The notes: a model not told the origin generated them from the letters alone. A stretch of DNA of 5,423 nucleotides from an uncultured Collinsella sp. (GCA_900752345.1 CAADVA010000087.1:1-5423); one strand, 5' to 3'; counted from the first letter of the stretch, positions 1 through 5,370 are shown. Translations and numbers: made by a program.

Positions 1-942
1 CGTCTGCTCCCGCTCGTCGTGGCCGCCGCCCAGACCGGCTCCGCGCTGACGTCCCACGGCATCGATCTCGTCAATAAAGATAATCGACGGAGCCTGAGAC
101 TTGGCCTCCTTAAAGAGGTCGCGCACGCGGCTGGCGCCGACGCCCACGAACATCTCGACAAAGTCAGAGCCCGAGATGCTAAAGAACGGCACGCCCGCCT
201 CGCCGGCAACGGCCTTGGCCAACAGCGTCTTACCGGTACCCGGAGGGCCAACCAGCAAAACGCCGCGCGGAATCTTGGCGCCCAGCTTGCGATAGCGGTC
301 TGGATCGCTCAGGAAGTCGCGAATCTCCTCGAGCTCCTCGACGGCCTCGTCCACGCCGGCAACATCCTCGAACTTGACCTTGGGGCGCGTGGCCTCGTTG
401 GTCTTGGCATTAGTCTTGCCAAACTGCATGTTCCTATTATTGGCGCCCATCATCTGGCGCATAAAGTAGAACATGATGGCGATCAGGGCAATCGTCGGCA
501 GCACGCTCATTGCCAAGTCGCCCCAGAAATCGGGGTCGTTGGTGTTGACGATATACTTGGTGTCGGGGTGCTCTGCCATAAGCTCGGCAAGCGAATCGGA
601 GCCGACATAGGTCGAGGAGAAGCTCTTGAGCTCGCTCGTATCGCCCTTGTCCTTTTTCGTCTTCCAGTAATGACCCGCCACGCTTCCGTCTTGAACCGTA
701 TAGGTCAAATCTTCGACGCGATCCTGCTTGATGGCGCTGACCATCTCGCTCGTCGCGAGCTTAACGGTATTGCTGGAGCTGGCAAAGCCGGAGCCCATAT
801 TAAAGAAGGCATAGCCCAGAAGCGCGCAAGCCAAAAGAAAATACAGCCAGCCCGTACGCGTGGGCTTCTTGCCTCCGGGCATCCCCGGGATCTTAGGCTC
901 CCGGGGAGTCTGGGAATTGTTATCGTTACGGTCGTCGGGCAT
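1..942 (-). CDS. ftsH: ATP-dependent zinc metalloprotease FtsH, N-terminal 314 residues (cut by left window edge)
   Basis: FtsH is a membrane-anchored AAA+ protease that unfolds and degrades membrane and short-lived cytosolic proteins. The visible part has a charged N-terminal tail (1-31), a first membrane segment (about 32-50), an extracytoplasmic domain (about 51-141), a second membrane segment (about 142-160), then the AAA+ ATPase domain. Walker A is GPPGTGKT at 232-239 and Walker B is IIFIDEID at 287-294. The pore-loop motif MFVGVGAS is at 264-271, and GRQRGAGLGGGHDEREQT closes the window. The second region of homology with its arginine fingers and the HEXGH protease site lie beyond the edge, so protease activity cannot be confirmed here. 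The ATG lies one base after the hpt stop, and GGAGG sits 12 bases upstream inside the hpt 3' end. This suggests translational coupling in a tilS-hpt-ftsH operon. The family call is very secure. Confidence 0.97.
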   Translation of the reverse strand, partial: MPDDRNDNNSQTPREPKIPGMPGGKKPTRTGWLYFLLACALLGYAFFNMGSGFASSSNTVKLATSEMVSAIKQDRVEDLTYTVQDGSVAGHYWKTKKDKGDTSELKSFSSTYVGSDSLAELMAEHPDTKYIVNTNDPDFWGDLAMSVLPTIALIAIMFYFMRQMMGANNRNMQFGKTNAKTNEATRPKVKFEDVAGVDEAVEELEEIRDFLSDPDRYRKLGAKIPRGVLLVGPPGTGKTLLAKAVAGEAGVPFFSISGSDFVEMFVGVGASRVRDLFKEAKSQAPSIIFIDEIDAVGRQRGAGLGGGHDEREQT

Positions 943-943
943 C

Positions 944-1492
944 TTACGAATAAACCTCCGGTTTCAAAATGCCCAGATACGGAAGGTTACGATAGCGCTC
1001 GGCATAATCGAGGCCGTAGCCCACCACAAAGGCATCGGGGCAATGGGTTCCAACATACTTGGGCGTGATGGCCGAGGTACGGTTCTCAACGTCCTTCCAC
1101 AGGAAGGCAGCGACCTCCAGTGAGGCAGGCTTGCGGCTCTCGAGGTTCTTCATCAGGTACTTGAGGGTCAGGCCCGAGTCCAGAATGTCCTCGACGATCA
1201 GCACGTCGCGACCACGGATGTCGATATCCAGGTCCTTAATGATACGCACGATGCCCGAAGACTTCACACCGTCGCCATAGCTCGAAACAGCCATGAAATC
1301 GATGTTGGTCGGCAGCTCGATCTTGCGCATCAGGTCGCCCATAAAGACAACAGCGCCGCGCAGAACCGCGATCAGCACCAGATCCTTGCCCGCGTAGTCG
1401 CGCGTAATCTCCTCGCCCAGGCGAGAAACGATACCGTCGATATCCTCCTGCGTAAACAGAACCTTCTCGATATCCGGATGTTGAGAAGCCAT
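944..1492 (-). CDS. hpt: Hypoxanthine(-guanine) phosphoribosyltransferase
   Basis: This enzyme converts hypoxanthine or guanine plus PRPP to IMP or GMP in cytosolic purine salvage. The 182-residue length is normal for bacterial HPRT. The signature PRPP loop VLIVEDILDSGLT is at 97-109, with the paired acidic residues E101 and D102. LRGA at 44-47 is the pyrophosphate-binding loop. SSYGDG at 70-75 begins the flexible loop, and FVVGYGLDYAERYRNLPY at 155-172 is the C-terminal purine and metal-binding block. K133 is the likely purine-contacting lysine. The ATG is preceded by AAAGGG with a 5-base gap. It lies downstream of tilS and directly upstream of ftsH, an order also found in Bacillus. In Firmicutes HPRT and TilS have been reported to cooperate in regulating ftsH; whether that applies here is unknown. 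Confidence 0.97.
   Translation of the reverse strand: MASQHPDIEKVLFTQEDIDGIVSRLGEEITRDYAGKDLVLIAVLRGAVVFMGDLMRKIELPTNIDFMAVSSYGDGVKSSGIVRIIKDLDIDIRGRDVLIVEDILDSGLTLKYLMKNLESRKPASLEVAAFLWKDVENRTSAITPKYVGTHCPDAFVVGYGLDYAERYRNLPYLGILKPEVYS
955..959 (-). promoter_or_regulatory. Ribosome binding site of ftsH inside the hpt coding sequence
   Basis: GGAGG on the minus strand lies within the last codons of hpt, 12 bases before the ftsH ATG. That spacing is longer than the usual 5-9. With the hpt stop only one base before the ATG, ribosomes finishing hpt could reinitiate on ftsH. No better in-frame start was seen nearby. Confidence 0.6.
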
Positions 1493-1549
1493 GACAACCC
1501 TTTCTTGTGCTTAATCGCCCACACACCGCCGTATGGACGCGAACTACAC

Positions 1550-1579
1550 ATTCTAGCAGCGCACGGGGTATATTTTCCA
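1550..1579 (-). promoter_or_regulatory. Possible internal promoter for hpt-ftsH
   Basis: On the minus strand TGGAAA (1579-1574, four of six matches to TTGACA) is followed after 18 bases by TAGAAT (1555-1550, five of six matches to TATAAT). A TG two positions before the -10 makes it an extended type. Initiation near 1543 would give a leader of about 50 bases before hpt. The tilS-hpt gap of 148 bases is long for a purely cotranscribed pair, so a second promoter is plausible. It is inferred from sequence only. Confidence 0.4.
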
Positions 1580-1580
1580 G

Positions 1581-1601
1581 CCCGCGCACCATCAGCGCGG
1601 G
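1581..1601. repeat. Perfect GC-rich inverted repeat between tilS and hpt
   Basis: CCCGCGC (1581-1587) and GCGCGGG (1595-1601) are perfectly complementary around a 7-base loop. Neither strand has a T run after the stem, so it is not a standard intrinsic terminator. It lies about 40 bases after the tilS stop and just upstream of the possible hpt promoter. It could be a 3' end stabiliser, a processing site or an operator. Confidence 0.55.
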
Positions 1602-1640
1602 AATACCGTCAACGCCGCACAGAACAGCTGGTGCGAGGGG

Positions 1641-3179
1641 CTAATCTGCATCAACTACGCGAAGCAGATAGGCCACACGCGTCGCCGCCGTGCACTTAAA
1701 GCGGTCGTCCGCGCGAACTCCGACGACCCACACCACGGCACCTCCCGGCGCCGTCCTCACCATAGGCACGCCGGCGCGCTCGGAAACGGGAATGCGAGCC
1801 TCGCCTAGCAAGTCGGATACCTTCTTGCTTCGGCCACTCATCCCTAACGGGCACATCACGTCTCCCGGTGCGGGGCCGTCCACCCACAGGCGCGCCAATC
1901 GCGCCTCGGCAGGGATCTCGCCACGCGAGCCCGCCAGGATCCGCCCACTATCGCTGTCGGCAAAACCCAGGGCAGCCGCGTCTACCAAAGCCGTCACTTC
2001 CCCGGCAGCCGCAAGCTCACGGGCGCGGCGCACGATATCGCATCCCGGCTCAACGGCCATCAGCTCTGCAACCAGCATGCGTCCCCCGCCCAACGGCAAA
2101 CGACCAGGCACGGTAACCCAGTCCGCGACCAGGCCCTCACGAGCTGCCGGCGCCTTAAACGCCAGCATGCCAAATTCGACGCGTGCGTCAATCCCCGCCG
2201 GAAGCGTGACCGAGCCGGCGCCCTCGGCAACGCAGGAAAGAACTCGCTCCACATGCCGCATCTCTGGACGAGCGTCCGGATCGATGCGCTTAATCGCCAG
2301 CCGCACGATGCGCCGCGCGATTACCACCTCGGCCGCAGCAAGGCGCCTGGCATCGAGCACCAGCGCGCCCGCCGCCTCTTTGCGCAAACAGCTTCGAAAC
2401 GCCTGTGCCGACAGCTGGGATAGAAACGCATCTTCGTCACCAAGGATCTCACAGGCGGCGCCAATCGTCTTGCACACGCTCGCATTACGCTGTGCCACCA
2501 CCGGCATCACCCGATGGCGCACGTAGTTTCGCAAATACGAGACATCCTCGTTGCTCTCGTCTTCACGCCATGGCTGACCATGTACCTGCAGATAGCCCAC
2601 AAGCTCGCCATGAGTTAAGTCAAGCAAGGGACGCACCACGATATTCCTTCGGCGGGGAATGCTCGAAAGCCCAGCTGGACCTGACCCCTTAATGGCGTTC
2701 ATCAAAAATGTTTCCGCGCGATCCGAAGATGTGTGGGCAGTGCAGATGCGCGCCGCCGTTCTCGGCGCCCCCGTCTTGGCACATAGTTCGCGAACATACC
2801 TTCGCGCCGCTGCATAACGCACCTCGCGCGCAGCCGCCTCGATATTGCCCGACTCCCCATCAAAATAAGCGTGCTCAACGCACAGCGGCAAACCATATTG
2901 TGCGCAGAGCTCGCGCACAAAGGCCTCGTCTCCGTCGGACGCCTCGCCTCGCAGATGATGGTTTACATGAAGAACATGTAGGCGCTCGCGAGCAATGGGG
3001 GCAACGCCGCGTCCATCTTGGATATCCAGCTTTGATGTGCACGCCATAAGAAGCAGTGCCGTCGAGTCCGCACCGCCTGATACCATGAGCACCACAGGAG
3101 CAGCCTGCTGCCTCATCCGGGTCTCATCAACCGTCCCAGGCGCGGCATGGTGTCCGTAATGCTGTGATACCGTTGGCAT
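1641..3179 (-). CDS. tilS: tRNA(Ile)-lysidine synthetase
   Basis: TilS ligates lysine to C34 of the CAU anticodon of tRNA-Ile2, using ATP, so that it reads AUA as isoleucine. It is normally essential. The N-terminal PP-loop ATPase has SGGADST at 34-40 and HVNHHLRGEASDGDEAFV at 71-88. The next motif is AHTSSDRAETFLMN at 148-161, then GSGPAGL at 165-171 and RPLL at 183-186. The block W204-EDESN-RN-VRHRVMP (204-226) is characteristic of TilS. A middle domain follows, then the C-terminal tRNA-binding domain with PGDVMCPLGMSGRSKKVSDL near 438-457. At 512 residues it is longer than the E. coli and Bacillus enzymes (about 430-470). The ATG has a strong AGGAGG six bases upstream. In the third motif, the common HHxDDQxET is HTSSDRAET here. 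This probably reflects lineage variation because the other motifs are intact. Confidence 0.96.
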   Translation of the reverse strand: MPTVSQHYGHHAAPGTVDETRMRQQAAPVVLMVSGGADSTALLLMACTSKLDIQDGRGVAPIARERLHVLHVNHHLRGEASDGDEAFVRELCAQYGLPLCVEHAYFDGESGNIEAAAREVRYAAARRYVRELCAKTGAPRTAARICTAHTSSDRAETFLMNAIKGSGPAGLSSIPRRRNIVVRPLLDLTHGELVGYLQVHGQPWREDESNEDVSYLRNYVRHRVMPVVAQRNASVCKTIGAACEILGDEDAFLSQLSAQAFRSCLRKEAAGALVLDARRLAAAEVVIARRIVRLAIKRIDPDARPEMRHVERVLSCVAEGAGSVTLPAGIDARVEFGMLAFKAPAAREGLVADWVTVPGRLPLGGGRMLVAELMAVEPGCDIVRRARELAAAGEVTALVDAAALGFADSDSGRILAGSRGEIPAEARLARLWVDGPAPGDVMCPLGMSGRSKKVSDLLGEARIPVSERAGVPMVRTAPGGAVVWVVGVRADDRFKCTAATRVAYLLRVVDAD

Positions 3180-3185
3180 TCGCTT

Positions 3186-3213
3186 CCTCCTCTATTCGTC
3201 CGCACCCATTGTA
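3186..3213 (-). promoter_or_regulatory. tilS promoter -10 and ribosome binding site
   Basis: TACAAT (3213-3208) is a good -10 element. A start near 3201 gives a leader of about 22 bases containing AGGAGG (3191-3186) six bases before the ATG. No convincing -35 hexamer lies 16-18 bases upstream, which would fall inside the walJ start. The stretch TACAATGGGTGC nearly repeats at the promoter of the gene at 4818, which supports the call. Confidence 0.55.
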
Positions 3214-3217
3214 TCCT
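3212..3217 (+). promoter_or_regulatory. Possible walJ -10 element, near-leaderless transcript
   Basis: TGTATCCT contains TATCCT (four of six matches to TATAAT). The walJ ATG begins 10 bases after it, so a start at the usual distance would leave a leader of only a few bases. The sequence just before the ATG, GGAATCTT, is a poor ribosome binding site, which fits leaderless initiation. The element overlaps the opposing tilS -10 by two bases. Confidence 0.35.
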
Positions 3218-3227
3218 TTGGAATCTT

Positions 3228-4037
3228 ATGTCTCGTCTGCACCTTCATATCCTCGGCAGCGGCTCAAAAGGCAACTGCGCACTCATCGAGGGCCCGCAGG
3301 GGCTCATTATGGTCGATGACGGACTGTCTCGTCGCGAAACGCTCAAACGCATGGCGGAGCTCGGCCTTACGGCAGACGACGTGTCCGCCCTTGTTGTCAC
3401 CCATGAGCACAGCGACCACATCAAGGGGCTTGAGGTATGGTGCAAGCATTGGAATGGCCCGGTCTTTTCCAGCAGAGGCACACTCGCATCAAAAGAAAGC
3501 CTCGCACATCTGCCTGTTGAGGAATTCGATCCAGGCGACACCCTCTCAATTGCCGGAGTCCACATTCAGACGTATTCGACATCCCACGACGTCATCAATC
3601 CCGTCGGCTACCGGTTTGACGCTCAGGATGATTCGATTGGCTTTGCCACCGACACCGGCGAGTTGTCAAAGCATGCCATCGACACGCTCAAGGACTGTCG
3701 CATTCTCGCACTCGAAAGCAACCACGATGTAGCCATGCTACGTCAAGGAGATTATCCTCGCTTTCTTCAGGAACGTATCCTGTCTGCAAAAGGGCATCTC
3801 TCCAACGATCAGGCCGCCGATGCCGCACGCGCGCTGGTAACAGATCGCACCGAGCAGCTTATCGCGATGCACATTAGCCAAGACAACAATCGCCCAAGCC
3901 TGGCCGTCAAAAGTTACGCAAGCTCCCTCGGCGCAACACTCGACAACGAGCTTGGCAGCACCGCCACCCGCGTTGAGGGGCTGCGTAAACTCACGATACG
4001 TCCCGCCGGGCAATATCGGCCCATGACCATACAGTAA
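3228..4037 (+). CDS. walJ: Metallo-beta-lactamase-fold hydrolase of the YycJ/WalJ family
   Basis: The 269-residue protein carries the full set of metal-binding motifs of the YycJ/WalJ branch of the metallo-beta-lactamase fold. GSGSKGNC is at 10-17 and the core THEHSDHIKGL at 58-68, supplying H59, H61, D63 and H64. SHD at 119-121, TDTG at 141-144, ESNHDVAML at 163-171, GHLSN at 189-193 and MHISQDNN at 214-221 follow. Length and motif order are typical. A Bacillus relative has been reported as a 5'-3' DNA exonuclease linked to mismatch repair. In Firmicutes the gene usually accompanies walRK, but here no two-component genes are adjacent. No signal peptide is seen, so it is probably cytosolic. 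The start is supported because the family begins only a few residues before GSGSKGN. It is transcribed away from tilS and converges on hsp20. The family call is secure; the substrate is inferred. Confidence 0.93.
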   Translation: MSRLHLHILGSGSKGNCALIEGPQGLIMVDDGLSRRETLKRMAELGLTADDVSALVVTHEHSDHIKGLEVWCKHWNGPVFSSRGTLASKESLAHLPVEEFDPGDTLSIAGVHIQTYSTSHDVINPVGYRFDAQDDSIGFATDTGELSKHAIDTLKDCRILALESNHDVAMLRQGDYPRFLQERILSAKGHLSNDQAADAARALVTDRTEQLIAMHISQDNNRPSLAVKSYASSLGATLDNELGSTATRVEGLRKLTIRPAGQYRPMTIQ

Positions 4038-4043
4038 ACAGCA

Positions 4044-4075
4044 AAGGGGGCCGGGAATCACTTCCCAGCCCCCTT
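4044..4075. terminator. Bidirectional terminator between walJ and hsp20
   Basis: A 14-bp stem with a single C-A mismatch (arms 4044-4057 and 4062-4075) encloses the four-base loop TCAC. It starts 6 bases after the walJ stop and lies 32 bases beyond the hsp20 stop. The plus-strand tail is just TT before AACG. The minus-strand tail TTTGCTGTTT is more T-rich, so termination of hsp20 may be the better supported direction. Confidence 0.8.
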
Positions 4076-4107
4076 AACGTAGGCACCGATTTTAAAAGCC
4101 GATAGCC

Positions 4108-4539
4108 TTAGTCGATGGAAATCTTCGTAACGTTCTTCTTCTCGACAATCTTAGGAACCGTAACGGTAAGGATGCCGTCAGCGTACTTTGCAGAAAGGCC
4201 CTCGCTCGAAGCATCCTTCAGGTACACACCGCGCGTCGCGCTGTACGAGCTAAACTCCTTCTGCAGGAAGTTCTTGCCCTCGTTCTCATCGCTCTCCTCG
4301 ACATTCACACTAATGGAAAGACGACCCTCATTGAGCTCAACATCGATGTCATCCTTGGCGACGCCGGTCAGATAAGCCTTGACCTCATAGCCATCGCCCT
4401 TATCCTCAACGTCAACGGGGAACGCCTTAGAGGCAATCGACCTGTTCGCTAGGTCGCTCATATCATCAAAGAGATCAAACAACGAGCTAGCAGAAGGACG
4501 GACACCAAAAACCGAACGATAAGGAACCATGCTTGCCAT
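4108..4539 (-). CDS. hsp20: Small heat-shock protein, Hsp20/alpha-crystallin family
   Basis: Small heat-shock proteins are ATP-independent holdase chaperones that form oligomers and keep unfolding proteins soluble. From the start chosen here the protein has 143 residues, a usual size. A short N-terminal region (1-38), with hydrophobic FDLFDDM at 21-27, precedes the alpha-crystallin domain at about 39-134. That domain ends in the family hallmark AKYADGILTVTVPK at 117-130. The C-terminal tail ends in KISID, whose I140-S-I142 is the IXI motif that docks into neighbouring subunits. A longer reading frame begins 33 bases upstream, at 4572, but that ATG has no ribosome binding site. The ATG at 4539 has AAGGAG eight bases before it, so I place the start there. 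Convergent with walJ, divergent from the gene at 4818. I saw no CIRCE or HAIR operator upstream. Confidence 0.95.
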   Translation of the reverse strand: MASMVPYRSVFGVRPSASSLFDLFDDMSDLANRSIASKAFPVDVEDKGDGYEVKAYLTGVAKDDIDVELNEGRLSISVNVEESDENEGKNFLQKEFSSYSATRGVYLKDASSEGLSAKYADGILTVTVPKIVEKKNVTKISID

Positions 4540-4541
4540 GA

Positions 4542-4586
4542 CTACCACTCCTTTAAGGGACTGCCGAGCCATCTTCTAGGTGGCAG
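4542..4586 (-). promoter_or_regulatory. hsp20 leader with ribosome binding site in a possible stem
   Basis: The ribosome binding site AAGGAG is at 4553-4548. In the transcript, CUGCCAC (4586-4580) can pair with GUGGUAG (4548-4542) in seven pairs including one G-U. The stem takes in the last G of the binding site and, with a bulged A, could extend to C-G and U-G pairs within it. CUGCC can instead pair with GGCAG (4565-4561), and GCCA with UGGC, so at least three folds compete. This resembles RNA thermometers known in small heat-shock genes, but no named thermometer motif is evident. Confidence 0.35.
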
Positions 4587-4600
4587 GGACTTCTTTTGAC

Positions 4601-4690
4601 GCTCTAATATATGCCCATCCATTTCTTATATATACATTTTAATATAAAGTTTTTTAAGTCTCTTTCTATAAGCATATCTAAGTCTGATTG
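4601..4690. promoter_or_regulatory. AT-rich island in the hsp20 / 4818 divergent spacer
   Basis: I counted 23 G or C in these 90 bases, and only 10 in 4621-4680, against clearly GC-rich neighbouring genes. No credible reading frame lies in the 278-base spacer. It holds alternating TA runs, an A/T palindrome-like stretch at 4625-4649 and several possible -10 hexamers. It is probably the regulatory region of both flanking genes. Confidence 0.6.
4606..4611 (-). promoter_or_regulatory. Tentative -10 element for hsp20
   Basis: TATATT on the minus strand, followed by AGAGCG, would start a transcript near 4599 with a leader of about 60 bases that includes the whole possible stem. No good -35 hexamer was found at 16-18 bases. 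A rival is TAGAAA (4668-4663), 16 bases, TATATT (4646-4641), which gives a leader of about 100 bases. AT-richness makes chance matches likely. Confidence 0.25.
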
Positions 4691-4716
4691 ACTAAGGTTT
4701 TAACGAGGCTAAGGTT
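4654..4716 (+). repeat. Four direct copies of an eight-base motif, YTAAGKYT
   Basis: The copies are TTAAGTCT (4654-4661), CTAAGTCT (4678-4685), CTAAGGTT (4692-4699) and CTAAGGTT (4709-4716). They start 24, 14 and 17 bases apart, all in the same direction. They could be binding sites for a regulator of hsp20 or of the gene at 4818. The spacing is irregular, so cooperative binding on one helix face is not obvious. Confidence 0.4.
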
Positions 4717-4725
4717 CTTTGAACC
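4713..4725. repeat. Short perfect inverted repeat GGTTC-TTT-GAACC
   Basis: Two perfectly complementary five-base arms surround a three-base centre. It overlaps the last YTAAGKYT copy and lies about 50 bases upstream of the possible -10 for the gene at 4818. The form is that of a small dimeric repressor site, though a repeat this short can arise by chance. Confidence 0.4.
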
Positions 4726-4773
4726 GTGCCTTAAATACCATATACGCGGCCCGTCAAAACGAAGCGAAGGGCT

Positions 4774-4779
4774 TACAAT
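4774..4779 (+). promoter_or_regulatory. Promoter -10 for the tail-anchored protein gene
   Basis: TACAAT matches TATAAT at five of six positions. A start near 4786 leaves a leader of about 30 bases. Seventeen bases upstream, CCGTCA is a poor -35 (three of six matches). The surrounding TACAATGGGCGC differs at one base from the tilS promoter stretch TACAATGGGTGC, which argues that both are real. Confidence 0.5.
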
Positions 4780-4817
4780 GGGCGCATACACGTTGTTAAT
4801 GACAACCTAAGGGCATC

Positions 4818-5288
4818 ATGGACGATCAGACCTCCGACAATTCGTTTGAGTCGCTGCAGAACGATAGTTCTGCCTATTCACAGCCTATACGCTACCATCG
4901 TCCCCATATTTCCCAAGAGCCCATTAACGATGCAGAGCCTGAGTATATAACTCGCAATCGATATCAAACCCTTGAAGAATCTCAATCAGCTCGCAGACAC
5001 ATGGGTGTCGCCTCGAGCGATCCGGTGTATCTAAAAGATGCCCCCTTATCCAAAAACAGCGCAAGCAGCCAGGAGCAGACACAAATACCCACAAAGCAAC
5101 ATCGTAGAGGGCCCCGTCCCAAGCAAACCCTAACGCATTCCGCCCGCTATCTTGAGACGCCTAAGCAGGGGAAATCAATATTTACATCGTCAAACAGACG
5201 ACGCAAACAGCACCGTCTCCAAATCGCGTTCTTGATCATTGCCATCGTGGCAATCGCGCTGGTCATTCATTTTATTTTCTTCAAATAG
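4818..5288 (+). CDS. Hypothetical C-terminal tail-anchored membrane protein
   Basis: I do not recognise this 156-residue protein. Residues 1-126 are polar, rich in Ser, Gln, Pro, Arg and Asn, with no predicted domain or motif I can name, and are probably disordered. A basic cluster RRRKQHR at 127-133 precedes one strongly hydrophobic segment, LQIAFLIIAIVAIALVIHFI (134-153), and the chain ends FFK. By the positive-inside rule the long N-terminal part is cytoplasmic and the protein is tail-anchored. There is no signal peptide. The ATG follows AAGGG with a four-base gap, a usable but close ribosome binding site. Its base composition is visibly lower in GC than tilS or ftsH, and the acidic start gives way to a basic second half. 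It stands alone between divergent hsp20 and a pair of hairpins. It might be a lineage-specific envelope or division factor, but nothing in the sequence shows this. Confidence 0.75.
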   Translation: MDDQTSDNSFESLQNDSSAYSQPIRYHRPHISQEPINDAEPEYITRNRYQTLEESQSARRHMGVASSDPVYLKDAPLSKNSASSQEQTQIPTKQHRRGPRPKQTLTHSARYLETPKQGKSIFTSSNRRRKQHRLQIAFLIIAIVAIALVIHFIFFK

Positions 5289-5310
5289 AGAAGGCTTTTA
5301 AGCCAAAGAG

Positions 5311-5338
5311 GCGTTTAGCCCATATTGCCTATAAACGC
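5311..5338. repeat. Inverted repeat after the tail-anchored protein gene
   Basis: GCGTTTA (5311-5317) and TAAACGC (5332-5338) are perfectly complementary around a 14-base loop. They begin 22 bases after the stop at 5288 and sit immediately before the A6 that precedes the next hairpin. A smaller repeat, GGCTT-TT-AAGCC, is at 5293-5304. With no T run after it on the plus strand, it is not a standard terminator by itself. Confidence 0.5.
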
Positions 5339-5342
5339 AAAA

Positions 5343-5370
5343 AAGGGGGAGGCCGCGAGGCCTCCCCCTT
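5343..5370 (-). terminator. Strong intrinsic terminator, best read on the minus strand
   Basis: AAGGGGGAGGCC (5343-5354) and GGCCTCCCCCTT (5359-5370) form a perfect 12-bp stem around GCGA, a GNRA-type loop on the plus strand. Reading the minus strand, the stem runs directly into a run of six T that begins with its last two bases, the classical layout. On the plus strand the tail is TTCTACATT, which is weaker, so it may also stop the gene ending at 5288. It implies a minus-strand gene to the right. Confidence 0.85.

Noticed and set aside
19..1068. Plus-strand open frame of 349 codons opposite ftsH and hpt
   Set aside because: It is antisense to two certain genes, has no recognisable domain, and is an expected by-product of GC-rich coding sequence.
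1690..2526. Plus-strand open frame of 278 codons opposite tilS
   Set aside because: Its product is low-complexity Ser/Arg/Ala/Pro sequence and it is fully antisense to an intact tilS.
3245..3565. Minus-strand open frame of 106 codons opposite walJ, and a similar one at 3738-4061
   Set aside because: Both are antisense to a protein with complete family motifs and have no domain of their own. The second also runs through the terminator hairpin.
4540..4572. Eleven extra N-terminal codons for Hsp20 from the ATG at 4572
   Set aside because: That ATG has no ribosome binding site, while AAGGAG lies eight bases before the ATG at 4539. The extra codons read through the ribosome binding site itself.
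4540..4720. CIRCE (HrcA) or HAIR (HspR) operator upstream of hsp20
   Set aside because: I looked for TTAGCACTC-N9-GAGTGCTAA and CTTGAGT-N7-ACTCAAG and saw no acceptable match.
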